A stretch of DNA of 64,000 nt, taken from NCBI GenBank assembly GCA_024220525.1, contig JAMYWO010000104.1:75625-139624 (forward strand). The letters run 5' to 3'. Shown here one piece after another: positions 11,601-22,393 of the stretch (positions are counted from its first letter, which is position 1; the number at the start of each line of letters is the position of its first letter). The notes under the pieces are model-generated. The model did not search any database, was not told the origin of the DNA, and saw nothing but the letters and a program-made list of their open reading frames with translations. The position numbers and the translations under genes were made by a program. This DNA comes from Cochliopodium minus (lineage: Eukaryota > Discosea > Himatismenida > Cochliopodiidae).

Positions 11601-13053
11601 TCTCAGAGAAAAAGAAGAAGAGCAAAAGCTTAAAGGTGAAAACTAAATTCCAAAAACAAATATTTTGTTATATTTTATTTTATTTTTTGTTGAGATTATT
11701 TTATTTTCTTGGGATTATTATATTTATTTATTATTTCCAATTATTCTATTTTTTTTATTGAGATTGTTTTAATATATTTAGTCGAATTTCTTTAATTTTA
11801 TCAGATTATTTTGATTTTTTTTTGATATTATTACTATTTTATTTTAATTATTTTGATTTTATTTATATTTAGTCAAATTTCTTAGATTATTTCATTTTAT
11901 TTTTTGAGATTATTATTATTTCAAATTATTTTTAGATTATTTAAACTTTATTTTAAAATTTTTTAAATTTTATTTTTAATTTTATTTATTTCGATATTTA
12001 GTAGTTTTATTTTAAAAAAATTTTCTTAAAAAAAAAATAGAAAAAGAGAAAGTAAAAGAATCAGTTTCAGAAGAGAAACCAAAAAAACAAGGATATTTTT
12101 CATCGTTTATTAGCAAAATAGTTGGAAGTGGAAGTCAGCCTAAAAATGAAGTGAATTTGGGAGAATCCAACAAGATGGTCTACAACGAACAGTTGAGGAG
12201 ATGGATAAGCAGCGATATGGATGTCACCAAGTTGATTCAAGAGATGAAAGATGATGCTCCTCCTTCTGATTTGATGGGAGATGACGAAGAAGTTGATAAG
12301 CCCGTTCAAAATAAAAACGAGCCTGTTCAAACCTTTAATCCATATAATATTAACAATAACAAGAACAATGACAAGAATAAAAACATCTTTAACAATAAAA
12401 ATGACAATAACAACAATAATGGAAATAATTTTAACAATGACAATCTTAACAACAATAATTCTTTTAATAATAATAGAAGCAGATCTACTCCCATGCTTGT
12501 CAACAGATTTTCTAATGACAAAGTCAAACCTTCTATTTCCAATGACAACTCTGTTCAAGAAAGTGATAATTTATCAGAAACTTCCTCCAACGACTCTTCT
12601 CCTAGCATGTTTCAACCTCCTTCCACTCCTATCAACAACAACCCCACCAACAAAAGAGGAGCTAAAAAGGGAAGAGTTTACTTGGATCACACTGGCAACC
12701 TGAGAAGCGCCACTAACCAAAGTTCTTCCAACGAAATGAAACCAAAACAATTCAACATGTTCCAACCCGTTTTCGTCCCTCCCACAGTCGAAGAAACCCA
12801 ACAAAACAACCCAACTAATGAAGAACAACCAAGTCTCTCTGATGATAATAACAACCCCACTGAAAATCAAAATAATGGTTCTGGTGATGTTCCTAGTGAT
12901 GATCCTCCTCTTGATGATGATCTCCCTCCTGGTGACGTCAATGAGAATGAGGACAATCATCTCCCTCCTGTTGACGACTTTGATGATTCAAACAGTCTTC
13001 TTGGTGGGGACATCAGACCCAAAAATTTAAAGTTTGAAGAAGATTTCATTTAG
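5695..13053 (+). CDS. sec16: Sec16, COPII coat organiser at ER exit sites
   Basis: Six exons: 5695-9138, 9392-9653, 10294-10544, 10890-11071, 11384-11635 and 12041-13053, about 1800 aa. Residues 1-900 are disordered, Asn/Gln-rich, with repeated DVSSLFG/DVSNLFGG and DPFG motifs and later LNFFDP-type repeats. From about 940 comes the Sec16 central domain: HPIFCFGMNGNFVTVF, then the ancestral-coatomer helical array with LSQGKAKEAVDLAVESRMWEHA, AHFCYILSG and EYCLSLANAQYYLPQFQVYK. The last exon has MVYNEQLRRWISSD, the Sec16 tail motif. Sec16 scaffolds Sec23/24-Sec13/31 at transitional ER. Near 10410 the frame breaks: conserved TEIYEY is encoded by a stretch two bases short, and adding two bases restores every later splice phase. 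Start ATG 5695 follows an A-rich leader. Confidence 0.9.
6465..7098 (+). repeat. DVSSLFG/DVSNLFGG repeat block in Sec16
   Basis: At least eleven copies of a motif of the form (E/D)DVS(S/N)LFGG, spaced about 15-35 residues apart by acidic Asn/Ser linkers. Some neighbouring units are near-identical at the DNA level (for example 6520-6640 and 6721-6850), so the block has expanded by recent duplication. Isolated copies occur upstream (DVSSLFGDVDDDPFG, about 5860-5900). Confidence 0.85.
9715..10260. repeat. Low-complexity repeats in a Sec16 intron
   Basis: The 640-nt intron between 9653 and 10294 holds an AAATAA microsatellite (about 9725-9790). After it come two copies of a unit around AAATATGAACAAAAAAAAGAA and several copies of AAATGAATATAAAAATCAGT with AATAAAATAAGATAAA. 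These are diverged tandem repeats with no coding content. Confidence 0.75.
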
Positions 13054-13151
13054 AAAAAAAAACAAAAAAAAAAAATGTCAACTATTAAAAATTATTAATT
13101 TACTTTTTTACTTTTTTTAATTTATAATTTATAATTATTTTATAATACATT

Positions 13152-14342
13152 TTAAATTTTTTCTTCAAAATTCCATCTGTTCAATTCCTTGCTTACTTTC
13201 AACAAATCATTTTTCTTTTCTTTAATCTCATCAACCAAATCATCTTTCTTGTTGTTCTTTTTGTATTCGGCGTGGAGATCATGGATCTCATTGCGCAACT
13301 TTTTTATTTCCTCCAACAATTCATTACGAGTCTTGGATCGATCATCCTTCTTGACTGTATTACTTTTCTCTTCTTTTTCTTTCTTTTTTTCGATTTCTTT
13401 ATCATTTTTTTTGATGTTTGCTTTATCTTTTTTATTTTCTTTCTTTTTAAGAATATCGTCTTTACCCCTTTTTGTCTTTCCTATTTCTTTATCTTTTTTG
13501 ATACTTTTCAGATCTTTTTCTTTTTTATTTCCATCTTTCAAATTAAATTTAATATTTCAATTTAAAGCATTAAAATTTAGATAAAGACAATGAAAATATA
13601 CATTATATAGGAAGAGTTAAATAATATTGAATTAATTACCAATTATCACTGTATCCTTCTTTTTGGAATCTTTAACCACTATAACCTTTTTTTTAACATC
13701 TTTTTCATTTTTGTTTTCTTTTTGTTTGACCTCATCCTTTTCCCCCTCTTTAAATTTATCCTTTCCATCAGTATCCTCCATATCTTTATCAGAATTTTTC
13801 ATATCCCCCTTATCTTTCCCATTGGAAGGTTTATCATCCTCATCTCCTTTCTCTTCCTTCTTGTTGAAATACTGGTTGATTTTGGTCTTTATCTTCTTTT
13901 TATTGTTGAATTTGAGCATCTTCGCTTCGAAATTGTCTGTCTCGAATTCATCCACCCATTCCACATCCTTATGAATATCCTCCTTCTTATCATAATTCGG
14001 TTTATCATCGATTTTCGAAGAAATGAACAGATATGGCAGCGAGATCACCTTATTCTTTTCCCTCCTCAATCTATCTTGCTCTTCTTTGTGAATAAGTGTT
14101 GTGGATTTTATTGTTTTCTCTTTGGCAAAATAATTTCTTATATCTTTCACATTTTTGAGATCATTATCATTCTCCTTCTTTTCATCTTTGGATGCTCTCT
14201 TCTTCTTTTTATTTGCCCCATTATCCTTTCCACTATCCTTCTTATTTTTTTTATTCTTTTTTATCTCGTTTGATGATCTCTTCTTTTTATTGCCATTTAC
14301 CGATTGGATGGTGAAAGGATGTTTCTTTTTCTCATTCTCCAT
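13152..14342 (-). CDS. Lys/Asp-rich protein with PIP-box-like motifs
   Basis: Two exons, 13640-14342 and 13152-13534 (361 aa), convergent with Sec16 and ending 98 bp from its stop. The protein is dominated by Lys, Asp and Glu, with a predicted coiled coil near the C-terminus (NELLEEIKKLRNEIHDLHAE). No domain is recognised. Two short hydrophobic islands stand out: VKDIRNYFAK (residues about 63-72) and KTKINQYFNK (about 150-160). Both fit x-x-x-I-x-x-Y-F, a degenerate PCNA-interacting-peptide pattern, and the first resembles the N-terminal DIRKFF of replication factor C large subunit. The basic composition suggests a nuclear protein. This is inference only. Confidence 0.6.
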
Positions 14343-14545
14343 TTGATAAAGAAAATAAGAAACAAAATCCTCTCAATTTTTTTTTCTTTTTTGAAGAATA
14401 TTCATTTTTAGTTAAATATAGAATTGAAATCGTTTTAATAGTTAATAAATTTCCTTTTATTGGTGAAGATGTTAATTTATCAATTCTTGGCTTCAAATTC
14501 TCAAAAATTTAAAAAAAAAAAAAGGGAAAGGGCAGATTGTTCTTA

Positions 14546-16186
14546 TGTGAGATTCTTTATAAAATAAATTTATCTTTTTTTTACCAATATTTTATAAAGG
14601 GAATCAAAAGAAAAAGAGAATGAATTGATTGATATCTTATTGAAAGATAAATATTATCAAAAAGGTATTCTTTTTGATTCTCAATTTTATTTTATTTTAT
14701 TTCTATTCAGAAAATTTCAATGAAGGAGATTTCAAATTGGCAATAGCAATGAGTGTTGAGGAAATAAAAATTTTAATTGAAGAACAAAATTATGATATTT
14801 TAAGAAAAAATTATTACCAAGATATCCCACTTCATTATTGCTTTTCATTCAACCAAAATTCTGAAGTGATTAAAACATTGATTGAAGAATACAAAGTAGA
14901 TGCAAATATTAAAGGAAATGAAGGAATTACTCTATTTAGTGAGGCATGCCGGAGAAATAATAATTTGAAAATAATTAAGTATTTAGTAGAAAAAGTAAAA
15001 TGTGATGTAAACAGTAAATTTGCTTCAGATAAAACTATCCTTCATCATGCCTGTTCCAAAAATAATTTGGATGTTGTGCGGTATTTAATTGAAAATGCAA
15101 AGTGTGATGTTAATTTAAAAGATGAATTTAACTGCACCATTCTCCATGAAGCTTGTTTAAATAACAATTTTGAAACAGTTAAGTAAGGATATTGTACTTC
15201 AGATTTTGTTTCAATTAATACTTCTAATTTGCTTTCATAAAAGATATTTGATTGAAGAAGTAAAATGTGATATAAATGCAGTTAATAATTTTAATGGAAC
15301 TATCCTTCAATGTGCTAGTAATAAAGGAAACAACACTGAATTAATGAAATACTTAATAGAAGATGTTAAATGCGATATAAATGTTCTCAAATATGAAGGA
15401 AGTAGCATTCTTCATGTTGCTAGTACGGGATCCAACTTGGAAACTATTAAATATTTGATCAAAATAAAACAGGACATCAATTTAAGGAATGATTATGGAA
15501 GAACTTTCTTTCACAATATCTTTGCAAACAAAAATGTGAGTGTTGAAATGGTAAAATATTTAGTTGAAACAGTGAAATGTGATCCAAAGTCGGTTACTTA
15601 CAAAAATAATTCTTCTCTCCATTATGCTTGTCTTTTATGTAAAAATACTCAAGTGATAAAATACTTGGTAGAAGAAGGAAAATGTGATATTAATTTGAGA
15701 AATGATGAAGGGAACACTCCTCTTTATGAATTGTTTCGTCACCAAAATGTTGAATCAATTAAATATTTGATAGAAACGAAAAGTGAAATTAATATTTTGA
15801 TAAACAACAAACCATTGTTCCATTATTACTTTGAAAAAATCAAACCTTGTCAAAGCTATGATTCTTTATTTTCCACCATGATCTTTTTACTTCATGCAAA
15901 GCTTGATTTTAATTACGTCAATCAAAAAAACCAAACTTACAAACAAGTTTTGAATGGAAATAATTCTGCTTTTGTGAAAATTTTTGAAGAAATAGAAAAC
16001 AAAACTTTATGGAATCCTTCTCTCCACTCTATCTTTCCAAGAGAAATCAAAAAGAGGGTGGAATATTTTTTGCTCTCACTGAAAGTGAATTGTTCTTTTC
16101 AGAGGGTTTTCAAAATACCCAAATATCTTTCTTTTGATATCATAAATAATTTTGTATCTTCTGATTTGATCCATGTTGGAAATTAA
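14546..16186 (+). CDS. Ankyrin-repeat protein A
   Basis: Exons 14600-14664, 14711-15182 and 15244-16186 are phase-consistent and encode a little under 500 aa. About eight ankyrin repeats occupy residues about 60-385; typical units are TILHHACSKNNLDVVRYLIE and SSLHYACLLCKNTQVIKYLV, each followed by (C)D(I/V)N. The C-terminus has FPREIKKRVEYFLLSLK and IPKYLSFDIINNFV, shared with the next gene. The start is uncertain. The first in-frame reading is MESKEKENELID if an upstream exon ends with AT at 14546 (donor GTGAG) and joins G at 14600, so that splicing creates the ATG. No other domain is seen. It is likely a protein-interaction adaptor, possibly a ubiquitin-ligase substrate receptor given the C-terminal motif (inference). 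Confidence 0.8.
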
Positions 16187-16314
16187 AAATGAAAAGTAAG
16201 ATCAATCCTTTGTTTTCTTAAGATTCTGGAATTGATCTTTATTAAATTGAAATAAAGATATCTTGAAACCAAAATAAAAAAATATAAAAAAAATTAAAAC
16301 CTGTTATTTCAAAA

Positions 16315-18093
16315 ATGATCGAAAAACCCAAAGATAGGATATCCCAAATGATGGAAATGTTGAATCAAATAGGGGAATGTAATTATAAAAAAAAATTATA
16401 TAATAATTTTGCTTTTTGCGATAAAATATACAATGATCTATAAATATTTGTATTTTTGTTGATTGTATCCAAGTTATAATGGATGATCCAATTTTATAAT
16501 AATTTTCTTTTTTCAAATTATATTATAGATCCAAACGAAAAAGACCTTGAATTGGCCACTATTTCAAGCAACTTGAAAGGATATTTGGATGTTAAATTTA
16601 CCTCAGATAATATCAACCCTATTCGTTATATGCTCATGTTCAATCCCAATAAAGAGATTATATCTGGGGTATTGGAAGAGTTTCATATAGATAAAAGCCA
16701 TCTTATCAATAACAAACCAATCCTCCATATCGCCAGCATGTTCAACAGCAATCCTGAAGTTCTCAAGCTCTTGATTGAAAAAATTGGGTGTGATCCAAAT
16801 GCCAAGGAAGAAATTACACAAAACCAACCAATCCATTATGCAAGCATGTTCAACAGCAATCCTGAAGTTCTCAAGATCTTGATTGAAGCTAAATGTGATA
16901 TGAATTCTCTTTCAAGGAAATACACTCCTGTATATTTTGCTTGTCTCACAAAGAATTCTAATGCAATTAAATTCTTGAATGAAGCCAAATGCGATCTCTC
17001 AATGGTTCTACAAGAATCCATCAAGAAAAAAAATTTGGATAATGTGAAGATAGCAATCCTGAATAAAGCTGATTTGAATCATAAAGGTGAATCTTTTTAT
17101 ATATTAATTTTATATTTTTTCCCATATTTTTTTATATTTTTTATATCAATAAAATAACCCTTTTAATAATTAGGCCAAAATGGTGATTCTCCTCTTCACA
17201 TAGCATGCAAAAAACCCCTAGAGAATTTGGAATGTATCAAGTTGCTTGTTGAACACAAAAGCAATCTATTACAGGAGAATCTTCACCTCAAAACATCCCT
17301 CAGTTACCTTCTTTTGAAATCTGGTTTCAATTATCTCAAGGAAATCCTTGATTGCAAAATAGACTTCAACCAAGATGTGGATGTTGAACTTCATGTTTCA
17401 AAGCCATTCTTCCATGCATTACTTTTTGAAATTATGAATATCATAAGTACTGAACAGATGAAGGAGGTTTTGATCACTTTAGCATGTTTAGGGACCGATT
17501 TCAACTTGAAGGACAATGAAAGAAGAACAACGAAACAAGTATTGAATCGAAAACTTGACAATGAATCAAAACCTTCAGGATATCTTTTGGACAATCTTAA
17601 GAAAGGTACCTTTTTGAATCAGGGAAACTTTTCAAAGTGCCCCTCAAGTACCAAAGAGATTATCATGACTCTCCTCATTATCTTGAAACGTAACAGAAAT
17701 AACCACAACATCATTTTTCCTAAACCATTGTTTTTTCGCATCATCAATCTCTTTCTCATTTTGCCATACGACCACGATGAAGATGGGCCTGAACACCTTC
17801 TTGAATTGAAAGCCAATGATCCTAGTTCAAGTGAAACCTCAAGTGGATCTTTATCACCAACACACGAACTCCTTTCCAAATTTTCTTTTCCAGACTCTCC
17901 TGTAAAAGATATCAAAGTTGATGAAATACAAAAAGCTGACAATGAAGATATCAAAGATCTATATTTGGAGATGAATTCTATACGTGATGAGTTTGAAGAT
18001 GATTTCAACAAAGTTGATGACAGCATCGAAGATGAAAATAATGAAGATGACTACAGCAGCGAAGGTGACGAGATCAACGAAGATGACAATTAA
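16315..18093 (+). CDS. Ankyrin-repeat protein B
   Basis: Three exons: 16315-16378, 16529-17086 and 17174-18093 (513 aa). It is paralogous to protein A just upstream. The junction peptide YPNEKDLELATIS matches ENFNEGDFKLAIAMS in A, and both end their ankyrin array with a module of the same type (here SSTKEIIMTLLIILKR then FPKPLFFRIINLFL). Two adjacent repeats (HIASMFNSNPEVLKLLIE and HYASMFNSNPEVLKILIE) are almost identical in DNA, a recent internal duplication. After the shared module comes an acidic tail of about 110 residues rich in Asp, Glu and Ser, which A lacks. Partners are unknown. Confidence 0.82.
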
Positions 18094-18167
18094 TAGGACT
18101 AATTTGTTTTCTTTTGAAAATAAAAAAAAATGACAAATAAATCAAATTTTCTTTATTTTTTACAAAA

Positions 18168-19173
18168 TTATAAAAGGTTTCCATCAATCAAAGATGGAAA
18201 CCAATATTGTTTTTCATTAGATTGAGTATCTATCCAGATCATTCCATCAGTCATAAGCTTGTTGAGCACTGTATCGATTCTATGTTCTTCCCATTTGAGA
18301 GAGTTTTTGATGATGGAGAGGGTAACAAAGCCATTATTCTTTTGGGAGAGCTCGATGATGTTGGTATGATCAGTGGATAATTCTGTAGGGATGGATTGAA
18401 TCATCTTGGTATTTCCTATCTTCAATATTTGATATCCCCCTCCAAATACTTTCAATTTAGAAATTGATCTTTCAATATCATCTCTATTATAAAGATATAA
18501 GATGAAAATAAGAATTCATTCAATACCAATAGTTTATTTGAAGGTATAATGATTCATATCAGGAATAGAATAACAATTATAAACAAAAAAAAAAGTTCTT
18601 ACTTAGAGACAATATATTTTTTTGCTTTTTTGGAATTTCCCTTTTCATTGTTTGTCTTTTCAGCTCTATCATTAAGATGTTTTATAAGATTATTCATTTC
18701 TATCAACCCACCATTCATCCCTTTGGTCTTCATACATACAGAAATAATACGGACACCCAGTTCATAATAAAAATCTCCAACACCCAATAGATCAGCCCTT
18801 TGTATTAAATAAATAGGGTTTGTTTTAAAAAATTTTTTTTTAGATTTAAAAATATATCTTACCAAAATCCTTTACCACTCGCCAATGGATCAACCCCAAT
18901 TGAAGAACACATTTCATGGAATCTTTGACGAAATTCTGGCTGTCTTCCAATTTCATGTTTATATTTTTTGGCAAATTCTTCCAATTTTTCTTTGAATATC
19001 TTTAACTGTTCTTCCACACCTTCCCTTTGAACATTTTTCAATTCATTTCCAATATTTTTGAGTGATTCATTCTTTTATTTGAGAATATTTTGATTAAAAT
19101 TTATTTTTTTATTTATTGGCCATATTTTTACTTGTTTTATGTTTGTTTTTGTTATACCAATCCCTCTTCTCAT
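18168..19173 (-). CDS. snf8: ESCRT-II subunit SNF8/Vps22
   Basis: Four exons: 19132-19173, 18863-19071, 18603-18797 and 18168-18483 (253 aa, against about 250 in animals). The 14-codon first exon encodes [14 protein letters not shown], matching the family N-terminus MRRRxGVG. Then follow coiled coil [16 protein letters not shown], the signature [29 protein letters not shown], and two C-terminal winged-helix domains with [32 protein letters not shown] and [16 protein letters not shown] (SNF8, VPS25, VPS36) recruits ESCRT-III to sort ubiquitinated cargo into multivesicular bodies. Tail-to-tail with ankyrin gene B, 74 bp apart. Confidence 0.95.
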
Positions 19174-19465
19174 TTATATCAAAGAATTTTATTAATATTT
19201 CAACAATTTTTTATATTTAAAAATGTTATTTTGGAAGAAATCAAAATAACAAGTCCAATAAAAACAAAATGAAATTGTTGATTTAACTAATGTTTCAAAC
19301 AAAAAAAAAAGAAAAGGATATAATTTTTTTTGATTTTTTCTTTTTTCTCTGAATATATTAAATACTAAGAAAAAACCAACAAAATTTTATAACGAAAAAA
19401 TAATTAAAAAAAATGTTTTCAAAAAATCTAAAATTATTAAAAAAAAAAAGAAAAGAAATTTTAGA

Positions 19466-20977
19466 ATGAATAGAAGTATGGATGGAGTAATACTCAAACA
19501 AATAAAGAATTTGAACATCTCTTGTGAAAAATTGGAAATAAGAGAACAAGAAAATAAAGAATATAAGACATGGAAGAGCTTTAAAGATTTATTCAACAAA
19601 ATATTCATCAAACAAGAAGATTCATCCTATTTATACAGTAATACCTCTGCAATTGTATTGAAGGATGCACATAAAGAACAAAAATTAGGATTGGAAGGAA
19701 CAGCAAGAGATCAATCTGTTCAATTTTATGAAATAATAAAAAGAGAGGCAAAAAGATCAAAAGCATACAGACAATTGATCTCGATGATTCATGATGAAAG
19801 AATGAAGAATAGTGAAATGACACCAATAGAGTTTCATCTAGGAAAAAATTGCACGTAAAAAAAATAATTTTCAAATATTCACAATTTTAACGATCATTTC
19901 ATTTTTTATAGTGGATTCATTGATAGTGCAGTTGATTGGACAATGGATATGAGCGAATTGGAAATGTTCACAATGGATTTGGAAGAACATGTGACAGGGA
20001 AGAAGATAGGGATGAATCAAGGAGAGATATTGATGCATGTTCTCGAGGAAAGATACTACATGAAAAAACCTGACAACAATTTCGAAGATTCACACATCAA
20101 ATGTCTCAGCACAGGAAGCTTCCAATCGAATTATAGGAAAGAGATGGGATCATTGGGAACATCTGTGTACTTTGATTTGTGTGAGAGATATTCTCAATCC
20201 AAAAAAAGGATACAAGGAAACTTCACTTGTGTGTCTACTTGTGGAAGCATCACCACTTTTTACGATTGTGAAATTATCAAGGCAAGGTGGCCTGTTGTTC
20301 TCAAAGACTATGATCCTTCTCTCATCAAACATACTTCTCATTTGGTTGACTTTAACAAATACGTAGATACATTTGCTCATAATTCCCAAATGTAATTTTT
20401 TTATTTTTATTTTAATAATTTTTATTTTTTTTAAAAAAATAATAAATAATTTTTTTAAATCTTCATTTTATTTTCTTTTCTTTTTAGTCGTTGGAAGTTT
20501 GTTCTTAAAGAAAAAGGTTGTCCTAGGGTTATTGAAGTGAAAATGTTGGAACATTTGCTCACACACAGACACATTGACATAGAATTAAAACTCAACTCAA
20601 TCTGCAAATCTGTGAAAAGTTGGACAGTGGGCTTCTTTCGTTTGAAAACATGGAGAAGCATTTTGGCAAAGTGGAAGTTTGTTTCCAACGAATCTAATTT
20701 GAATGTTTTGCTTGATAGAAATTTCCAACAGACTACTCTTTTTTCTTACTTTGTTTCTAACATTGAAAAGACTTATGGTTGGAAATTTGACAAAGAAACT
20801 TGGATTCTAGAAAGATGCTTGATGAAAAACGATTTCATCGACTCTTACATTGATCAGATCAGGGAGGAGATCCTTCCCAAAATTTCTGAGAAGCTTGTGA
20901 AAATCAAAAAAATTCCTCTCAATGATGCAAATTTCCTTTCTCAACAGATTTTATCAGATTTCGATTTAATCTTTTGA
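19466..20977 (+). CDS. Unknown protein, 452 aa
   Basis: Three exons (19466-19854, 19912-20391, 20488-20977) join in frame. The protein has no signal peptide or membrane segment and I recognise no family. The N-terminal third is helical and charged. The middle has a well-ordered segment (YFDLCERYSQSKKRIQGNF, CEIIKARWPVVLKDYDPS). The C-terminal part has WTVGFFRLKTWRSILAKWKF and a helical tail. Composition is balanced, without Asn-rich linkers, which points to a folded enzyme or scaffold. The ATG at 19466 follows A-rich leader sequence. Confidence 0.65.
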
Positions 20978-21413
20978 AAAAAAAATGTTTTATATTATTG
21001 TACATAATAAAAGTTTTTCAAATTGATCTACACTTATTGAATCAATTTTATTTAAAAGATGTTTGATGTTGTGAGGAATTTATTTAAATAATTTCCACAA
21101 ACAAGAAATAATGACCCGGAAAACTAATTATCAATAAATTTTCTTTAATTTTGATCTTGCAATTAAGACTATTTATTTTCCCAACATCTTTATTTTTAAA
21201 ATTTTTTATTATTTTATATATTCCTTGTCCAAAAAAAATAAAATAATATTTTGAAAAATTAATTTGGTGGATTGTTTGTTTCTTGATAAATGGAGTTTAA
21301 ATGAACAGGAATTTGATTTTAGATTATAAATTTTCAGAGATTAATTTTAAACTGAAAATAACATAAATTAAAAAAAAAATTAAAGTTTGAATTCTTTTGG
21401 AGAAATTTTTTCA
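20978..21413. other. Intergenic, nothing recognised
   Basis: 436 bp of AT-rich sequence between two plus-strand genes. It contains an AATAAAA-like signal at about 21005, shortly after the upstream stop, consistent with a polyadenylation site. No gene or RNA was seen. Confidence 0.5.
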
Positions 21414-22329
21414 ATGAACAACTACAAAAGGGATAGAACTTCAACAGAAAACAAGAAGGGTAGTTTTTCGCAAGTGAATTTTGAGAGCAATAGAATGGAA
21501 AGGATAGATATAAGCAATAGATTCAATAGTTTGTTCGCAGAGGATGATGTACAAATAAATGGATCGCAAGATAGGGAGATTGATAATTTTGATCCAGTGA
21601 TAATCAATCCATTCAAATTGGATACCTCACAGATCAAATTGGAGATAGATAAAGAGCTGATAAAGAAGCAGCAATTGATAGAGAAGAAAAATTATATCGC
21701 AAAGAAACATAAAAACAACATCAATGAGCCCATAGGAGCCATTTTGAAGAGGATAAAACAATCCCAAGAGAGAATAAACGAATTATTTAACGCATTGGAG
21801 ATCAAAAAGGAGAATGAGAAGGATCTCGATCGAAATAAGAACGAAATCTTTAAAGAATGTGTTGCTTCGAGCTATGGAGAATTTATTGAACGAAAAAATT
21901 TGTTTGATATCTTGGAACAAGACGATCTCGATAAATTTTTGCAGCCCCATTCTGTTAATTCCTACCAAGGACATTTATACACAAGATTGATCCCTGTACA
22001 GATTGTTAGAGAATTCAATGTAAATGTGATTTGTGTCATTGATACCATTAAGGGAAATGTAAAATACAAATTCAAAAAATTTATAAAATATATTTATTTT
22101 TCATTTATCCACAAATATTTCATATGAGGAAATTTTATCTCATATAAAACTGAAATTTTGGGAGGATAGAATTGAAATCATTTTTAAGAACAAAAAGGAA
22201 TTTATGAATCAAATATCCACCTTTATCATTTCTTTCAAATTTGATAGAAATATAATAGGCTTCAAATCCATTTTTTTAGGATCCCTCCAAAAAAAAATTG
22301 AGTATATTAAATTAATAAATCCCTTATGA
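21414..22329 (+). CDS. Unknown protein, 281 aa
   Basis: Two exons, 21414-22058 and 22129-22329, split by a 70-nt phase-0 intron. The N-terminal 70 residues are polar and disordered. Residues about 75-155 form a basic, heptad-like helix (KKQQLIEKKNYIAKKHKNN...). A C-terminal folded part follows (YGEFIERKNLFDILEQ, LYTRLIPVQIVREFNVN, and exon 2 IKLKFWEDRIEIIFKNKKEF). No known domain was recognised. The stop at 22327 is only 64 bp before the RasGEF start codon. Confidence 0.6.
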
Positions 22330-22393
22330 TCGATCGGATAGAATATAATTAAATTTTGAATAATTAGAAAAAAAAAAAACAAAATTTTTTTAG

